Assembly: GCF_017163705.1 (NCBI RefSeq)
Contig: NZ_JAFIWB010000001.1
Coordinates: 558,001 to 622,000 of the forward strand
Direction of reading: 5' to 3'
Length of the DNA: 64,000 nt
From: Xanthomonas bonasiae
GTDB lineage: Bacteria > Pseudomonadota > Gammaproteobacteria > Xanthomonadales > Xanthomonadaceae
Position numbers and translations under genes: made by a program. The notes beneath the pieces are model-generated. The model saw only the letters and a list, made by a program, of their open reading frames with translations, had not been told where the DNA came from and made no database searches. Shown here in pieces: positions 56,845 through 64,000 of the stretch. Position 1 is the stretch's first letter. Each line of letters starts with the position of its first letter.

Positions 56845-57948
56845 TCACGCTTGGCCGTCGATCAATCGTTCGCCCACTGTCGCATCGTGCTGCCGATCAC
56901 GCGCAGCCAACAGGTCGGCAGCCACCAATGCGCGCGTACTGCGCAGCGATCGCGCCAATGCACTACGGCCCTGCAGTGTTGGAGCCTCGGTTTGCTCCAG
57001 CGCTTTCTGCACCCGCTCGGACAGTCCCCAATCGGCGGAGATGGCCTTCGCGCACTGCGCAGTCCAGTTCTCCAGCAAGCCGGCGACCACGTCGGGATCC
57101 GGCCGCACTGCGGCATGCCTTGCATACGCATCGCGGACCACCTGCACCACCGCGACCGCTCCCAACCCATACAGCAGCGCCAGCAACTGCGCCGCCGCGG
57201 GATGCTCGCGCTCGGCATCCTCGGCATGGCGCGCGGTGGCCTTGGCCGACAGCAAAGTGTGCTCCCACAACAGCGCCGCGCAGCGGCCGAACGCGCTGCC
57301 GTCGTCGGCAATGACCGGCTGCAGCAGCGCGGCCAGCACGATCTGGCGCAGGCCCTCGGTGCCGAGCAAGGCCACCGCGCGCTCCAGGTTCTCGATCGGC
57401 TCGGCGTGGCGGCGGTACGCGGCACTGTTGGCGATGCGCAGCAGATTGCCGGCCAGCGCCGGATCCTGGCCGAGAATCGCGGCGATGGCCTGGGCGCCGG
57501 CAGCGGGATCGTTGAGCGCGCGAGTCAGCTGCGGCAGCAGCTGCGGGCGGCGCGGCGTATAGCGTGGATGCGCATCGATGCGCGCCAGGACCGCGACGGC
57601 CGCCGCGGCGATCTCGGCCTGCGCGGCAGCCGAGGCCGCGCTGGGTTCGGGCGCAGGCACGCCGGCGAACGCCAGCGCGTACAGGCGCAGCAATAGCGCG
57701 GATTCCTGCGCTGCGGAAAGTTCGGCGGCAGTTGCGGCCACGCCCTGCCCCGGCTCCGCCGCGATCACCGCATCCATGCCGGCGTCTTCGCCGGTGGCAC
57801 GGTGCGCGGGCGCGGCGACGGTTTGCGCAACGGCGATCGGCGCGACAGGTCCGCGCCGGCGTCCACGGCGCCACATCCAGCCGCCGATACCCAGCAGCAG
57901 CGCAACGGCAACGCCTGCAATCCAAATCGACGGCACCATCATCGGCAT
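56845..57948 (-). CDS. HDOD-domain signalling protein with N-terminal membrane anchor
   Basis: A 367-residue protein with a membrane helix at about 5-25 (SIWIAGVAVALLLGIGGWMW), a basic RRGRRRG stop, a low-complexity Ala-rich linker to about 110 and an HDOD domain (about 120-330): LPQLTRALNDPAAGAQAIAAILGQDPALAGNLLRIANSAAY and LGTEGLRQIVLAALL. HDOD lacks the catalytic HD pair and acts in signalling, often with c-di-GMP or chemotaxis systems. Three in-frame ATGs lie together (57948, 57942, 57939); the first is given. Confidence 0.85.
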   Translation of the reverse strand: MPMMVPSIWIAGVAVALLLGIGGWMWRRGRRRGPVAPIAVAQTVAAPAHRATGEDAGMDAVIAAEPGQGVAATAAELSAAQESALLLRLYALAFAGVPAPEPSAASAAAQAEIAAAAVAVLARIDAHPRYTPRRPQLLPQLTRALNDPAAGAQAIAAILGQDPALAGNLLRIANSAAYRRHAEPIENLERAVALLGTEGLRQIVLAALLQPVIADDGSAFGRCAALLWEHTLLSAKATARHAEDAEREHPAAAQLLALLYGLGAVAVVQVVRDAYARHAAVRPDPDVVAGLLENWTAQCAKAISADWGLSERVQKALEQTEAPTLQGRSALARSLRSTRALVAADLLAARDRQHDATVGERLIDGQA

Positions 57949-58102
57949 CCGCAAGGTCGCCAGATCCCCCACCCGGCTGGAAGCGCAACCACGGCCAGGC
58001 GCGCCACGCCATTCAAGCATGGCGCGCAGGTTCCTGCTTGAACGGCCGCGGCGACCTGCACGCGAGGCTGCAGCGACTGCGCGGCGCCTCCGCCATGCAC
58101 GC

Positions 58103-58582
58103 TCAGGGCGCCGGCGCAGCCGCCGCGCGATGGCCGTAGCTGAGCACCCGCGTCAGCTTCCAGCCGTCCTGGTCCTGGCGCCACACCATCACGAATTTTG
58201 CGATGCCTTCGCAACGCCCGCTGGCCAGCTCGCAGAAGCGGTGTTCGCCCTCCTCGATCGCACCGAAGTCCTTGACCGGGTAGACCCGCAGCGTGCCGTC
58301 CACCAATTCGCGGCGCACCTTGCCGCAGATCCACTTGCGCGTGTTGTCGACCACGGTCTTGCGGTCCCAACTGGCGCCGCCGGTGTCGTGATAGAACTCC
58401 ACGTCGGGCACGAACAGTTGCTCGAACGCCGCCATGTCGCAGCGGTTGTAGGCGCCGAACAGGCGCTGGTCCAGTGCGGCGACCGTGTCGAACAGCGGCC
58501 CCGCAGTGCCGTCCTCGGTCGGCGCCGCGGCTCGCGCGGTCGCCGCGCAAGCCAACAGCAGGAGCGATCCCCATATCTTCAT
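58103..58582 (-). CDS. Exported SnoaL/DUF4440-like protein
   Basis: A 159-residue protein with a signal peptide (MKIWGSLLLLACAATARA) and an NTF2/SnoaL-like cone fold: LDQRLFGAYNRCDMAAFEQLFVPDVEFYHDTGG is the DUF4440-type helix-strand pattern, then RFCELASGRCEGIAKFVMVWRQDQDGWKLTRVLSYGH. This fold serves small-molecule isomerases and many non-enzymatic proteins; no active-site residues can be claimed. The start is the ATG at 58582. Confidence 0.82.
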   Translation of the reverse strand: MKIWGSLLLLACAATARAAAPTEDGTAGPLFDTVAALDQRLFGAYNRCDMAAFEQLFVPDVEFYHDTGGASWDRKTVVDNTRKWICGKVRRELVDGTLRVYPVKDFGAIEEGEHRFCELASGRCEGIAKFVMVWRQDQDGWKLTRVLSYGHRAAAAPAP

Positions 58583-58747
58583 CCGCCACCTCCCCCGTCG
58601 TCGATGCGCAACTATGCGTCTCCCCAGGCCGCGCCTGCAATGGCGCCAGGCACGTGCCGCAGGCAGTGGGCTGGGCGGCGGCAAACGCAGAGATGGCTGG
58701 CTGCAGGCACCCGCAGCGCATGCGCCACGGCCGCCGTTGGCCGGCGG

Positions 58748-61700
58748 CTACATGTTGCGCCGGTACTCCCCGCCCACTTCGTACAGCGCGTGGCTGATCT
58801 GCCCCAGGCTGTGGGTCTTCACCGCCTGCATCAGCGCGGCGAAGACGTTGCGGCGCTCGCGCGCGGCACGCTGCAGATAGCCCAGGCCCGCCGCATCGCC
58901 GGGAGCCGGCGCGGCGGCCGCTTCGGCCGGTTCCGCTTGCAGCGGCTGCGCCGGCGCAATGCCGTTGCGGCGCTGCTGCCAGTCGCGCACGTTGGCGATC
59001 TGCTGGCCCTTTTCTTCCTCGGTGGAGCGGATCAGTTCGATCTGGGTCGCGGTCTCGCCGGCGTGCTGCTTGGGCAGGAAGGTATTGACCCCGACCAGCG
59101 GCAGGCTGCCGTCGTGCTTCTTGTGCTCGTAGTACAGGCTCTCTTCCTGGATCTTGCCGCGCTGGTACATGGTGTCCATCGCGCCGAGCACGCCGCCGCG
59201 CTCGCTGATCGCCTCGAACTCCTTGTACACCGCCTCCTCCACCAGATCGGTGAGCTGCTCGACGATGAAGCTGCCCTGCCAGGGGTTCTCGCAGAAATTC
59301 AGCCCCAGCTCCTTGTTGATGATCATCTGGATCGCCACCGCGCGGCGCACGCTTTCCTCGGTCGGCGTGGTGATCGCCTCGTCGTAGGCGTTGGTGTGCA
59401 GGCTGTTGCAGTTGTCGAACAGCGCATACAGCGCCTGCAGCGTGGTGCGGATATCGTTGAACTGGATCTCCTGCGCATGCAGCGAGCGACCGGAGGTCTG
59501 GATGTGGTACTTCATCATCTGGCTGCGTTCGTTGCCGCCGTAGCGCTCGCGCATCGCCCGCGCCCAGATGCGCCGCGCCACGCGGCCGATCGCGGTGTAC
59601 TCCGGATCCATGCCGTTGCTGAAGAAGAAGCTCAGGTTGGGCGCGAAATCGTCGATGCGCATGCCGCGCGCCAGGTAGTACTCGACGATGGTGAAGCCGT
59701 TGCTCAGGGTGAAGGCGAGCTGGCTGATCGGGTTCGCGCCGGCCTCGGCGATGTGATAGCCGGAGATCGACACCGAATAGAAGTTGCGCACCTTCTGCTC
59801 GACGAAATACTGCTGGATGTCGCCCATCATGCGCAGCGCGAACTCGGTGCTGAAGATGCAGGTGTTCTGCGCCTGGTCCTCCTTGAGGATGTCGGCCTGC
59901 ACCGTGCCGCGCACGCTGGACAGGGTCTGCGCCTTGATCTGCGCATAGGTCTGCGCGTCGACCAACTGATCGCCGCTGACGCCGAGCAAGGCCAGGCCCA
60001 GGCCGTCGTTGGTCGGCGGCAAGTCGCCGTGATAGCGCGGCCGCTGCCGGCCTTCGAACAACTGCGCCAGAGTCTGCTCGGCCTGCGCCCAGCGCTGCGC
60101 ATCGGCCTTGAGGTATTTCTCCACCTGCTGGTCGATGGCGGTATTCATGAACATCGCCAGGATCATCGGCGCCGGGCCGTTGATGGTCATCGACACGCTG
60201 GTCGTCGGCGCGCACAGGTCGAAGCCGGAGTACAGCTTCTTCATGTCGTCCAGGGTGGGAATGTTGACCCCGGAATTGCCGATCTTGCCGTAAATGTCCG
60301 GGCGTGGTGCCGGGTCCTCGCCGTACAGGGTGACGCTGTCGAAGGCGGTGGACAGGCGCGCGGCCGGCTGGCCCACGCTCAGATAGTGGAAGCGGCGGTT
60401 GGTGCGCTCCGGCGTGCCCTCGCCGGCGAACATCCGGATCGGGTCCTCGCCGGCGCGGCGGTACGGATAGACGCCGCCGGTGTAGGGATAGCTGCCGGGC
60501 AGGTTCTCCTTGCCGAGGAAGCGCAGCAGCTCGCCCCAGCTCCTGTAGCGCGGCGCGGCGATCTTCGGGATCGGCTGATGGCTCAGCGACTGGCGGTAGT
60601 TCTCCACGCGGATCGCCTTGCCGCGCACTTCGTATTCGGTGACCTCGTCGGTGATCGACTTCAGCCGCTGCGGCCACTCGCGCAGCAACTTCAGCGACTC
60701 GCTGGACAGCGCCTGCAGCGCGTCGTTGTAGCGCTGGCGCAGCAGCAGCAAGGTCGCATCGACGGCGGCGCCGGCCATGGCGGGCGCATCGGCGCTGCGC
60801 GCGGGTGGCTGCAGTTCCTCGACTGCGTAAAGGTCCAACTGCTTCGGCAACTGCGGGTCCTGCAGTTCGTGCAGCGATTGCCAGAACGATTGCGCGCGAT
60901 CCGCGGCCTCGGCCTGGCGTTCGATGCCGGCGTTGAGCGCGCGACCCTGTTCGGCGATCTCGGCCAGGTAGCGCACGCGCGCACCGGGGATCAGCACGGT
61001 GGCGCGCGGCTCCTTCAGCGTGGTGTCCAGCTGCGGCCGGAAATCGCAGTGCGGCGACGCCGCGGCGTGGCGGGCGGCGCTGCTCGTTTCGGCTCCGGGG
61101 TCGGACGCCTCGAGGCCCAGCTTCGCGCGCAACAGCCGGCACAGGTTGACGAACATCCAGCTGATGCCGGGATCGTTGAACTGGCTGGCGATGGTCGGAT
61201 ACACCGGCACCGCCTCGTCCTCCAGCTGGAACGCGACGCGGTTGCGCCGCCACTGCTTGCGCACGTCGCGCAGCGCGTCCTCGGCGCCGCGCCGGTCGTA
61301 CTTGTTCAGCACCACCAGCTCGGCGAAGTCGAGCATGTCGATCTTTTCCAGCTGGCTCGGCGCGCCGTAATCGCTGGTCATCACGTACACCGGGAAATCG
61401 ACCAGATCGACGATCTCCGAATCGCTCTGGCCGATGCCGGCGGTCTCCACGATCACCAGGTCGTAGCCGATGCCTTTCAGGAACGCGATGCAGTCCTTGA
61501 GCACGCGATTGGTGGCCGCATGCTGGCGCCGCGTGGCCATCGAGCGCATGTACACGCGCGGGCTGCGCAAGGCGTTCATGCGGATACGGTCGCCGAGCAG
61601 CGCGCCGCCGGTGCGGCGCCGGCTCGGATCCACCGACACCACCGCGATGCGCATCTGCGGGAAGCCGGCCAGGAAGCGGTTGAGCAATTCGTCGGTGACC

Positions 61701-62392
61701 GACGACTTGCCGGCGCCGCCGGTGCCGGTCAGGCCCAGCACCGGCGCTGCGTGCCGCGTGCGGGACTCGGGACCCGGCAGGCCGGACTGCCATTGCTTGC
61801 GCAGCAGGGCCAGTTCGGACTCGGAGAACGCGCCATCCTCGAGCGCCGACAACACCTTGCCGATGCCGATCTCGTCGTCGATGCTCGGAAGCGGGACGCC
61901 GGCCTGTTCCGGGTCCCGAGTCCCGGGTCCCGAGTCCCGCGCACGCGAAGCGCGCGCCACCACGTCCTCGATCATCTCCACCAGACCCATCTTCATGCCG
62001 TCGTTGGGGTGGTAGATGCGCTCCACGCCGTAGGCCTGCAGCTCGGCGATCTCCTCCGGGGTGATGGTGCCGCCACCGCCGCCGAACACCCGCACATGGC
62101 CGGCGCCGCGTTCGCGCAGCATGTCCACCATGTACTTGAAATACTCGACATGGCCGCCCTGGTAGGAGGACAGCGCGATCGCGTCGGCGTCCTCCTGCAA
62201 GGCCGCGCGCACCACGTCCTCGACGCTGCGGTTGTGGCCGAGATGGATCACCTCCGCGCCCTGCGCCTGGATCAGCCGGCGCATGATGTTGATCGCCGCA
62301 TCGTGGCCGTCGAACAGGCTGGCAGCGGTGACGAAGCGCAGCGGGCTGGTATCGGCTTGCGGCAGCGGCACGCGGGACGCGGGAATGCTCAT
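58748..62392 (-). CDS. icmF: Fused isobutyryl-CoA mutase IcmF
   Basis: A 1214-residue fusion that interconverts isobutyryl-CoA and butyryl-CoA (and related acyl-CoAs) with adenosylcobalamin. Order: B12-binding domain (about 20-145; base-off His30 in FDGHDAAIN), MeaI-type GTPase chaperone (P-loop GTGGAGKSS about 223-231, DPSRRRTGGALLGDR, later NKYD for guanine) and the substrate-binding mutase domain (from about 560, with GEGTPERTNRRFHYLS and SISGYHIAEAGANP). Two copies of the window's GGGACTCGGGACCC repeat are read in frame in the linkers (about residues 152-163 and 203-214). The ATG at 62392 begins the recognisable sequence. Confidence 0.93.
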   Translation of the reverse strand: MSIPASRVPLPQADTSPLRFVTAASLFDGHDAAINIMRRLIQAQGAEVIHLGHNRSVEDVVRAALQEDADAIALSSYQGGHVEYFKYMVDMLRERGAGHVRVFGGGGGTITPEEIAELQAYGVERIYHPNDGMKMGLVEMIEDVVARASRARDSGPGTRDPEQAGVPLPSIDDEIGIGKVLSALEDGAFSESELALLRKQWQSGLPGPESRTRHAAPVLGLTGTGGAGKSSVTDELLNRFLAGFPQMRIAVVSVDPSRRRTGGALLGDRIRMNALRSPRVYMRSMATRRQHAATNRVLKDCIAFLKGIGYDLVIVETAGIGQSDSEIVDLVDFPVYVMTSDYGAPSQLEKIDMLDFAELVVLNKYDRRGAEDALRDVRKQWRRNRVAFQLEDEAVPVYPTIASQFNDPGISWMFVNLCRLLRAKLGLEASDPGAETSSAARHAAASPHCDFRPQLDTTLKEPRATVLIPGARVRYLAEIAEQGRALNAGIERQAEAADRAQSFWQSLHELQDPQLPKQLDLYAVEELQPPARSADAPAMAGAAVDATLLLLRQRYNDALQALSSESLKLLREWPQRLKSITDEVTEYEVRGKAIRVENYRQSLSHQPIPKIAAPRYRSWGELLRFLGKENLPGSYPYTGGVYPYRRAGEDPIRMFAGEGTPERTNRRFHYLSVGQPAARLSTAFDSVTLYGEDPAPRPDIYGKIGNSGVNIPTLDDMKKLYSGFDLCAPTTSVSMTINGPAPMILAMFMNTAIDQQVEKYLKADAQRWAQAEQTLAQLFEGRQRPRYHGDLPPTNDGLGLALLGVSGDQLVDAQTYAQIKAQTLSSVRGTVQADILKEDQAQNTCIFSTEFALRMMGDIQQYFVEQKVRNFYSVSISGYHIAEAGANPISQLAFTLSNGFTIVEYYLARGMRIDDFAPNLSFFFSNGMDPEYTAIGRVARRIWARAMRERYGGNERSQMMKYHIQTSGRSLHAQEIQFNDIRTTLQALYALFDNCNSLHTNAYDEAITTPTEESVRRAVAIQMIINKELGLNFCENPWQGSFIVEQLTDLVEEAVYKEFEAISERGGVLGAMDTMYQRGKIQEESLYYEHKKHDGSLPLVGVNTFLPKQHAGETATQIELIRSTEEEKGQQIANVRDWQQRRNGIAPAQPLQAEPAEAAAAPAPGDAAGLGYLQRAARERRNVFAALMQAVKTHSLGQISHALYEVGGEYRRNM
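61761..61777. repeat. GGGACTCGGGACCC-type repeat inside icmF, short copy
   Basis: Seventeen bases of the repeat family in plus orientation, read as part of the linker just before the GTPase P-loop. Confidence 0.75.
61909..61939. repeat. GGGACTCGGGACCC-type repeat inside icmF, full 31-nt copy
   Basis: A 31-nt copy in inverted orientation to the one at 61761, made of two tandem 14-nt units; it encodes RDSGPGTRDP between the B12 and GTPase domains. The length equals the arms of elements A and B. Confidence 0.83.
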
Positions 62393-62621
62393 CGAGAAGA
62401 CATCGGCAAGAGAATGCGGCAATTCTAGGCGCGCAGCGCAGCGTGGGCAGGTTGCGCTGCAACATGCGGCGACCCGCGCGCTGGCGGCGAGCGCGCCGCC
62501 GGACGCCACGGCGAACGTAGCTATCCGGGACATGAATGCGGCAGCTCGGCGCGTCAACAGCGGCGGCGCCTGCCGCGTTTGCGTTGACGTCGGCACACCG
62601 CCGATGTCCCTGGAGAATCGC

Positions 62622-62939
62622 ATGTCCCTTCGTCCTTTGTTGCTGGCCTCCCTGCTCGGCAGCGCGCTCGCCGGCGGCATGCTGGCCGCGCCCGCGCAGG
62701 CGCGCCCGGTGGTGGAACTGTCGGTGCAGACCGCGCCGCCGCCGCCGCGGTTCGAACGTGTGGTGGTGCGCCCGGGCTATGTCTGGGCGCCGGGCTACTG
62801 GCATTGGAACGGCCGCCGCCATGTCTGGGTCGCCGGCCGCTACGTGGTCGCACGCCCGGGCTATGTCTATGTCGGCCCACGCTGGGAGCATCGCGGCCCG
62901 GCCTACCGCTTCCACGACGGCTATTGGGTACATCGCTAG
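62622..62939 (+). CDS. YXWGXW-repeat-type small secreted protein
   Basis: A 105-residue exported protein with a signal peptide (LLLASLLGSALAGGMLAAPAQA). The mature part is Tyr/Trp/Arg/Pro-rich with repeats such as PGYVWAPGYWHWNGRRHVWVAGRYV and PGYVYVGPRWEHRGPAYRFHDGYW, the YXWGXW-like pattern of small periplasmic or surface proteins of unknown function. The ATG at 62622 follows TGGAG at proper spacing; another ATG lies at 62604. It is divergent from icmF. Confidence 0.82.
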   Translation: MSLRPLLLASLLGSALAGGMLAAPAQARPVVELSVQTAPPPPRFERVVVRPGYVWAPGYWHWNGRRHVWVAGRYVVARPGYVYVGPRWEHRGPAYRFHDGYWVHR

Positions 62940-63210
62940 GCCACGGCGTGGCGGCGCGGCCATGTTCCCGCCGCCACGATGCTGCGCGGCGTCGTGACCG
63001 TCTTCATCGCGCTTTGCGATAGTGCGCGAACCACGGCACCCGCCGGTTCCCGAGAGAACGCATGTTCAGGCCTTCGCTGTCGCGTGCGTTCCTGCCGTTG
63101 TCGCCGGCCCCTGCCGTGCGTGGCGCCTGCGGGGTGCGCGATCCGTCGCGCACTGCAGGCCATCGCCTGCCCGGCCTGATTCGGCACTCGCTGCGTACCG
63201 GATCCTAGCG

Positions 63211-63765
63211 ATGCCGTCGCGCGTCCCGCCAGGCACCTACGCGATCGCCATCACCGTGCTGGCGGTGGCGATCGCCAGCGTCGCCGCATGGCGCGAACGC
63301 CCCACCGACGCGGCCTCGCACCGTGGACTCGGCGATGCCATCGACGCCACGGCGAAGACGGTCGCGGCGCGCAAACGCACCGCCATGCCCGTCGCCAGCG
63401 CGCCGGCCGCGCCGAGCGCCACCCCGACCAGCGACGCACCCCGCTTCGACCAGCAAGGCCGGCTGCTGCCGGATCCGGCATTGCGGCACTACCTGGATCG
63501 CTATCTGACGGCCGTGGATGCACAGGCCGTGGCGACGCAGCGCCAGGACCTGGAGCGCGACCTGGCCGCGATGCCCGCCGCGCAGGCGGGTCAGATCCTT
63601 GCCTGGTTCGATCGCTACGCCGCCTATCTGCAGGCCGAAGCGGCAGGCGCGCGGCGCGGCGCCGACCCGCAGCAGCAGGCGCGGCAGGCGCGTGCACTGC
63701 GCGAACGCCTGCTCGGACCGCAAGCAGCCAGCGCGCTCTTTGCCGACGAGACCGCCACGCGCTGA
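63211..63765 (+). CDS. Truncated lipase-specific chaperone (Lif/LimA)-like protein
   Basis: A 184-residue protein with an N-terminal membrane anchor (TYAIAITVLAVAIASVAAW) and a Pro/Ala-rich linker, as in lipase chaperones. Residues from about 80 follow the Lif pattern: FDQQGRLLPDPALRHYLDRYLTA matches the region before and including the R-x-x-F-D-Y-x-L-S-A motif of Pseudomonas LimA, and ALRERLLGPQAASALFADE matches the region leading to F-A-D-E-E-T. It then stops, whereas true chaperones continue to about 340 residues with a second helical lobe. No adjacent lipase gene is visible. It may be a decayed or minimal chaperone. A longer frame from 63022 is low-complexity. Confidence 0.55.
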   Translation: MPSRVPPGTYAIAITVLAVAIASVAAWRERPTDAASHRGLGDAIDATAKTVAARKRTAMPVASAPAAPSATPTSDAPRFDQQGRLLPDPALRHYLDRYLTAVDAQAVATQRQDLERDLAAMPAAQAGQILAWFDRYAAYLQAEAAGARRGADPQQQARQARALRERLLGPQAASALFADETATR

Positions 63766-63927
63766 ACGGAACAGCGATCGGCGCCGTGAGCCAAAGGCAC
63801 CCTCCGCACCGCGCCTGGACACCGTCCGAGCGTCGCAAACGGTACCGAGATGCCTATGCCGCACGGGTCTGCACGGAGCTGCCGGAGACTGCACGGCCCG
63901 CAGGGAATTGCTTTAAAATGCGCTCAT

Positions 63928-63972
63928 CGCGACGATCAGGACCCGTTCCGGAACCCGTCGCGTTTTTCGTTT
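63928..63972 (+). terminator. Hairpin followed by a T-run near the right edge
   Basis: A 7-bp outer stem (63928-63934 with 63956-63962) and an inner 5-bp dyad (63945-63954) are followed by TTTTTCGTTTT. An AT-rich TTTAAAAT (63912-63919) lies just upstream. It could end the preceding transcript or be an attenuator in the leader of a gene beyond the window. Confidence 0.6.
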
Positions 63973-64000
63973 TGCGCACCCTCACTAGGCAAGTTCCTGG

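Noticed and set aside
57578-62428. Plus-strand frame of about 1600 codons
   Set aside because: Antisense shadow of icmF and the adjoining genes. The icmF frame has clear B12, GTPase and mutase motifs.

Overview
The window is GC-rich, densely packed bacterial chromosome. Gene content and repeats point to a plant-associated gammaproteobacterium of the Xanthomonadaceae, most likely a Xanthomonas. The indicators are a large TonB-dependent receptor clustered with glycoside hydrolases, an Xac2369-like general stress protein, a fused IcmF mutase, and short GGGATTGGGG-type and GGGGCTTCAGCCCC-type intergenic repeats. No rRNA, tRNA, CRISPR array, intact insertion sequence or prophage was seen. About 55 genes are called, many in translationally coupled pairs with ATGA/GTGA overlaps.

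Layout. 1-6.8 kb: a seven-gene plus-strand lipid-modification operon (desaturase, FAD oxidoreductase, DUF1365, CFA synthase, DUF2878, DUF1295, a second CFA-type methyltransferase); its start lies at or beyond the left edge. 7-12.5 kb: a DUF998/RidA pair, then mprF (lysyl-PG synthase/flippase) facing acvB (a family with known lysyl-PG hydrolases). Both convergent gaps here are filled by repeat elements with paired 31-nt arms. 12.7-16.4 kb: small housekeeping genes, a stress-type four-helix protein, a DnaA-box-like cluster and a transglutaminase/TPR protein. 16.5-26.7 kb: two MFS exporters, an Old Yellow Enzyme, an S9 peptidase, a LysR gene divergent from a serine hydrolase/MFS pair, a PhnA-like protein and a CDF transporter. 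26.8-34.7 kb: FKBP isomerase, Hsp70 (YegD type), methyltransferase/YkgJ pair, EAL phosphodiesterase, small MscS channel, DksA-like protein and a LysR/SDR divergent pair. 34.9-40.4 kb: DUF2058, YgjP-like metalloprotease, an RsuA-type pseudouridine synthase with an altered catalytic motif, an S41-like protein, an SGNH hydrolase and a histidine kinase.

41.2-52.2 kb holds a seven-bladed PQQ-type propeller protein and a minus-strand carbohydrate block: TonB-dependent receptor, remnant of a tryptophan-halogenase-like gene, GH30 enzyme, GH2 beta-galactosidase and an FCD-type GntR regulator. This looks like an outer-membrane uptake and breakdown locus for galactose-rich plant glycans. 52.6-58.6 kb: secreted trypsin-fold protease, a TTG-start small gene, GH108 muramidase, general stress flavoprotein, an AT-richer orphan membrane protein, HDOD protein and SnoaL-like protein. 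58.7-64 kb: icmF, a YXWGXW protein and a lipase-chaperone-like protein that stops halfway through its family's length.

Two themes recur. One is envelope lipid remodelling (desaturation, methylation/cyclopropanation, lysyl-PG synthesis and hydrolysis). The other is a repeat family that fills convergent gaps and has also entered coding sequence: a LysR C-terminus and two linkers of IcmF. All function calls rest on motif reading and memory of the families; no database search was possible.
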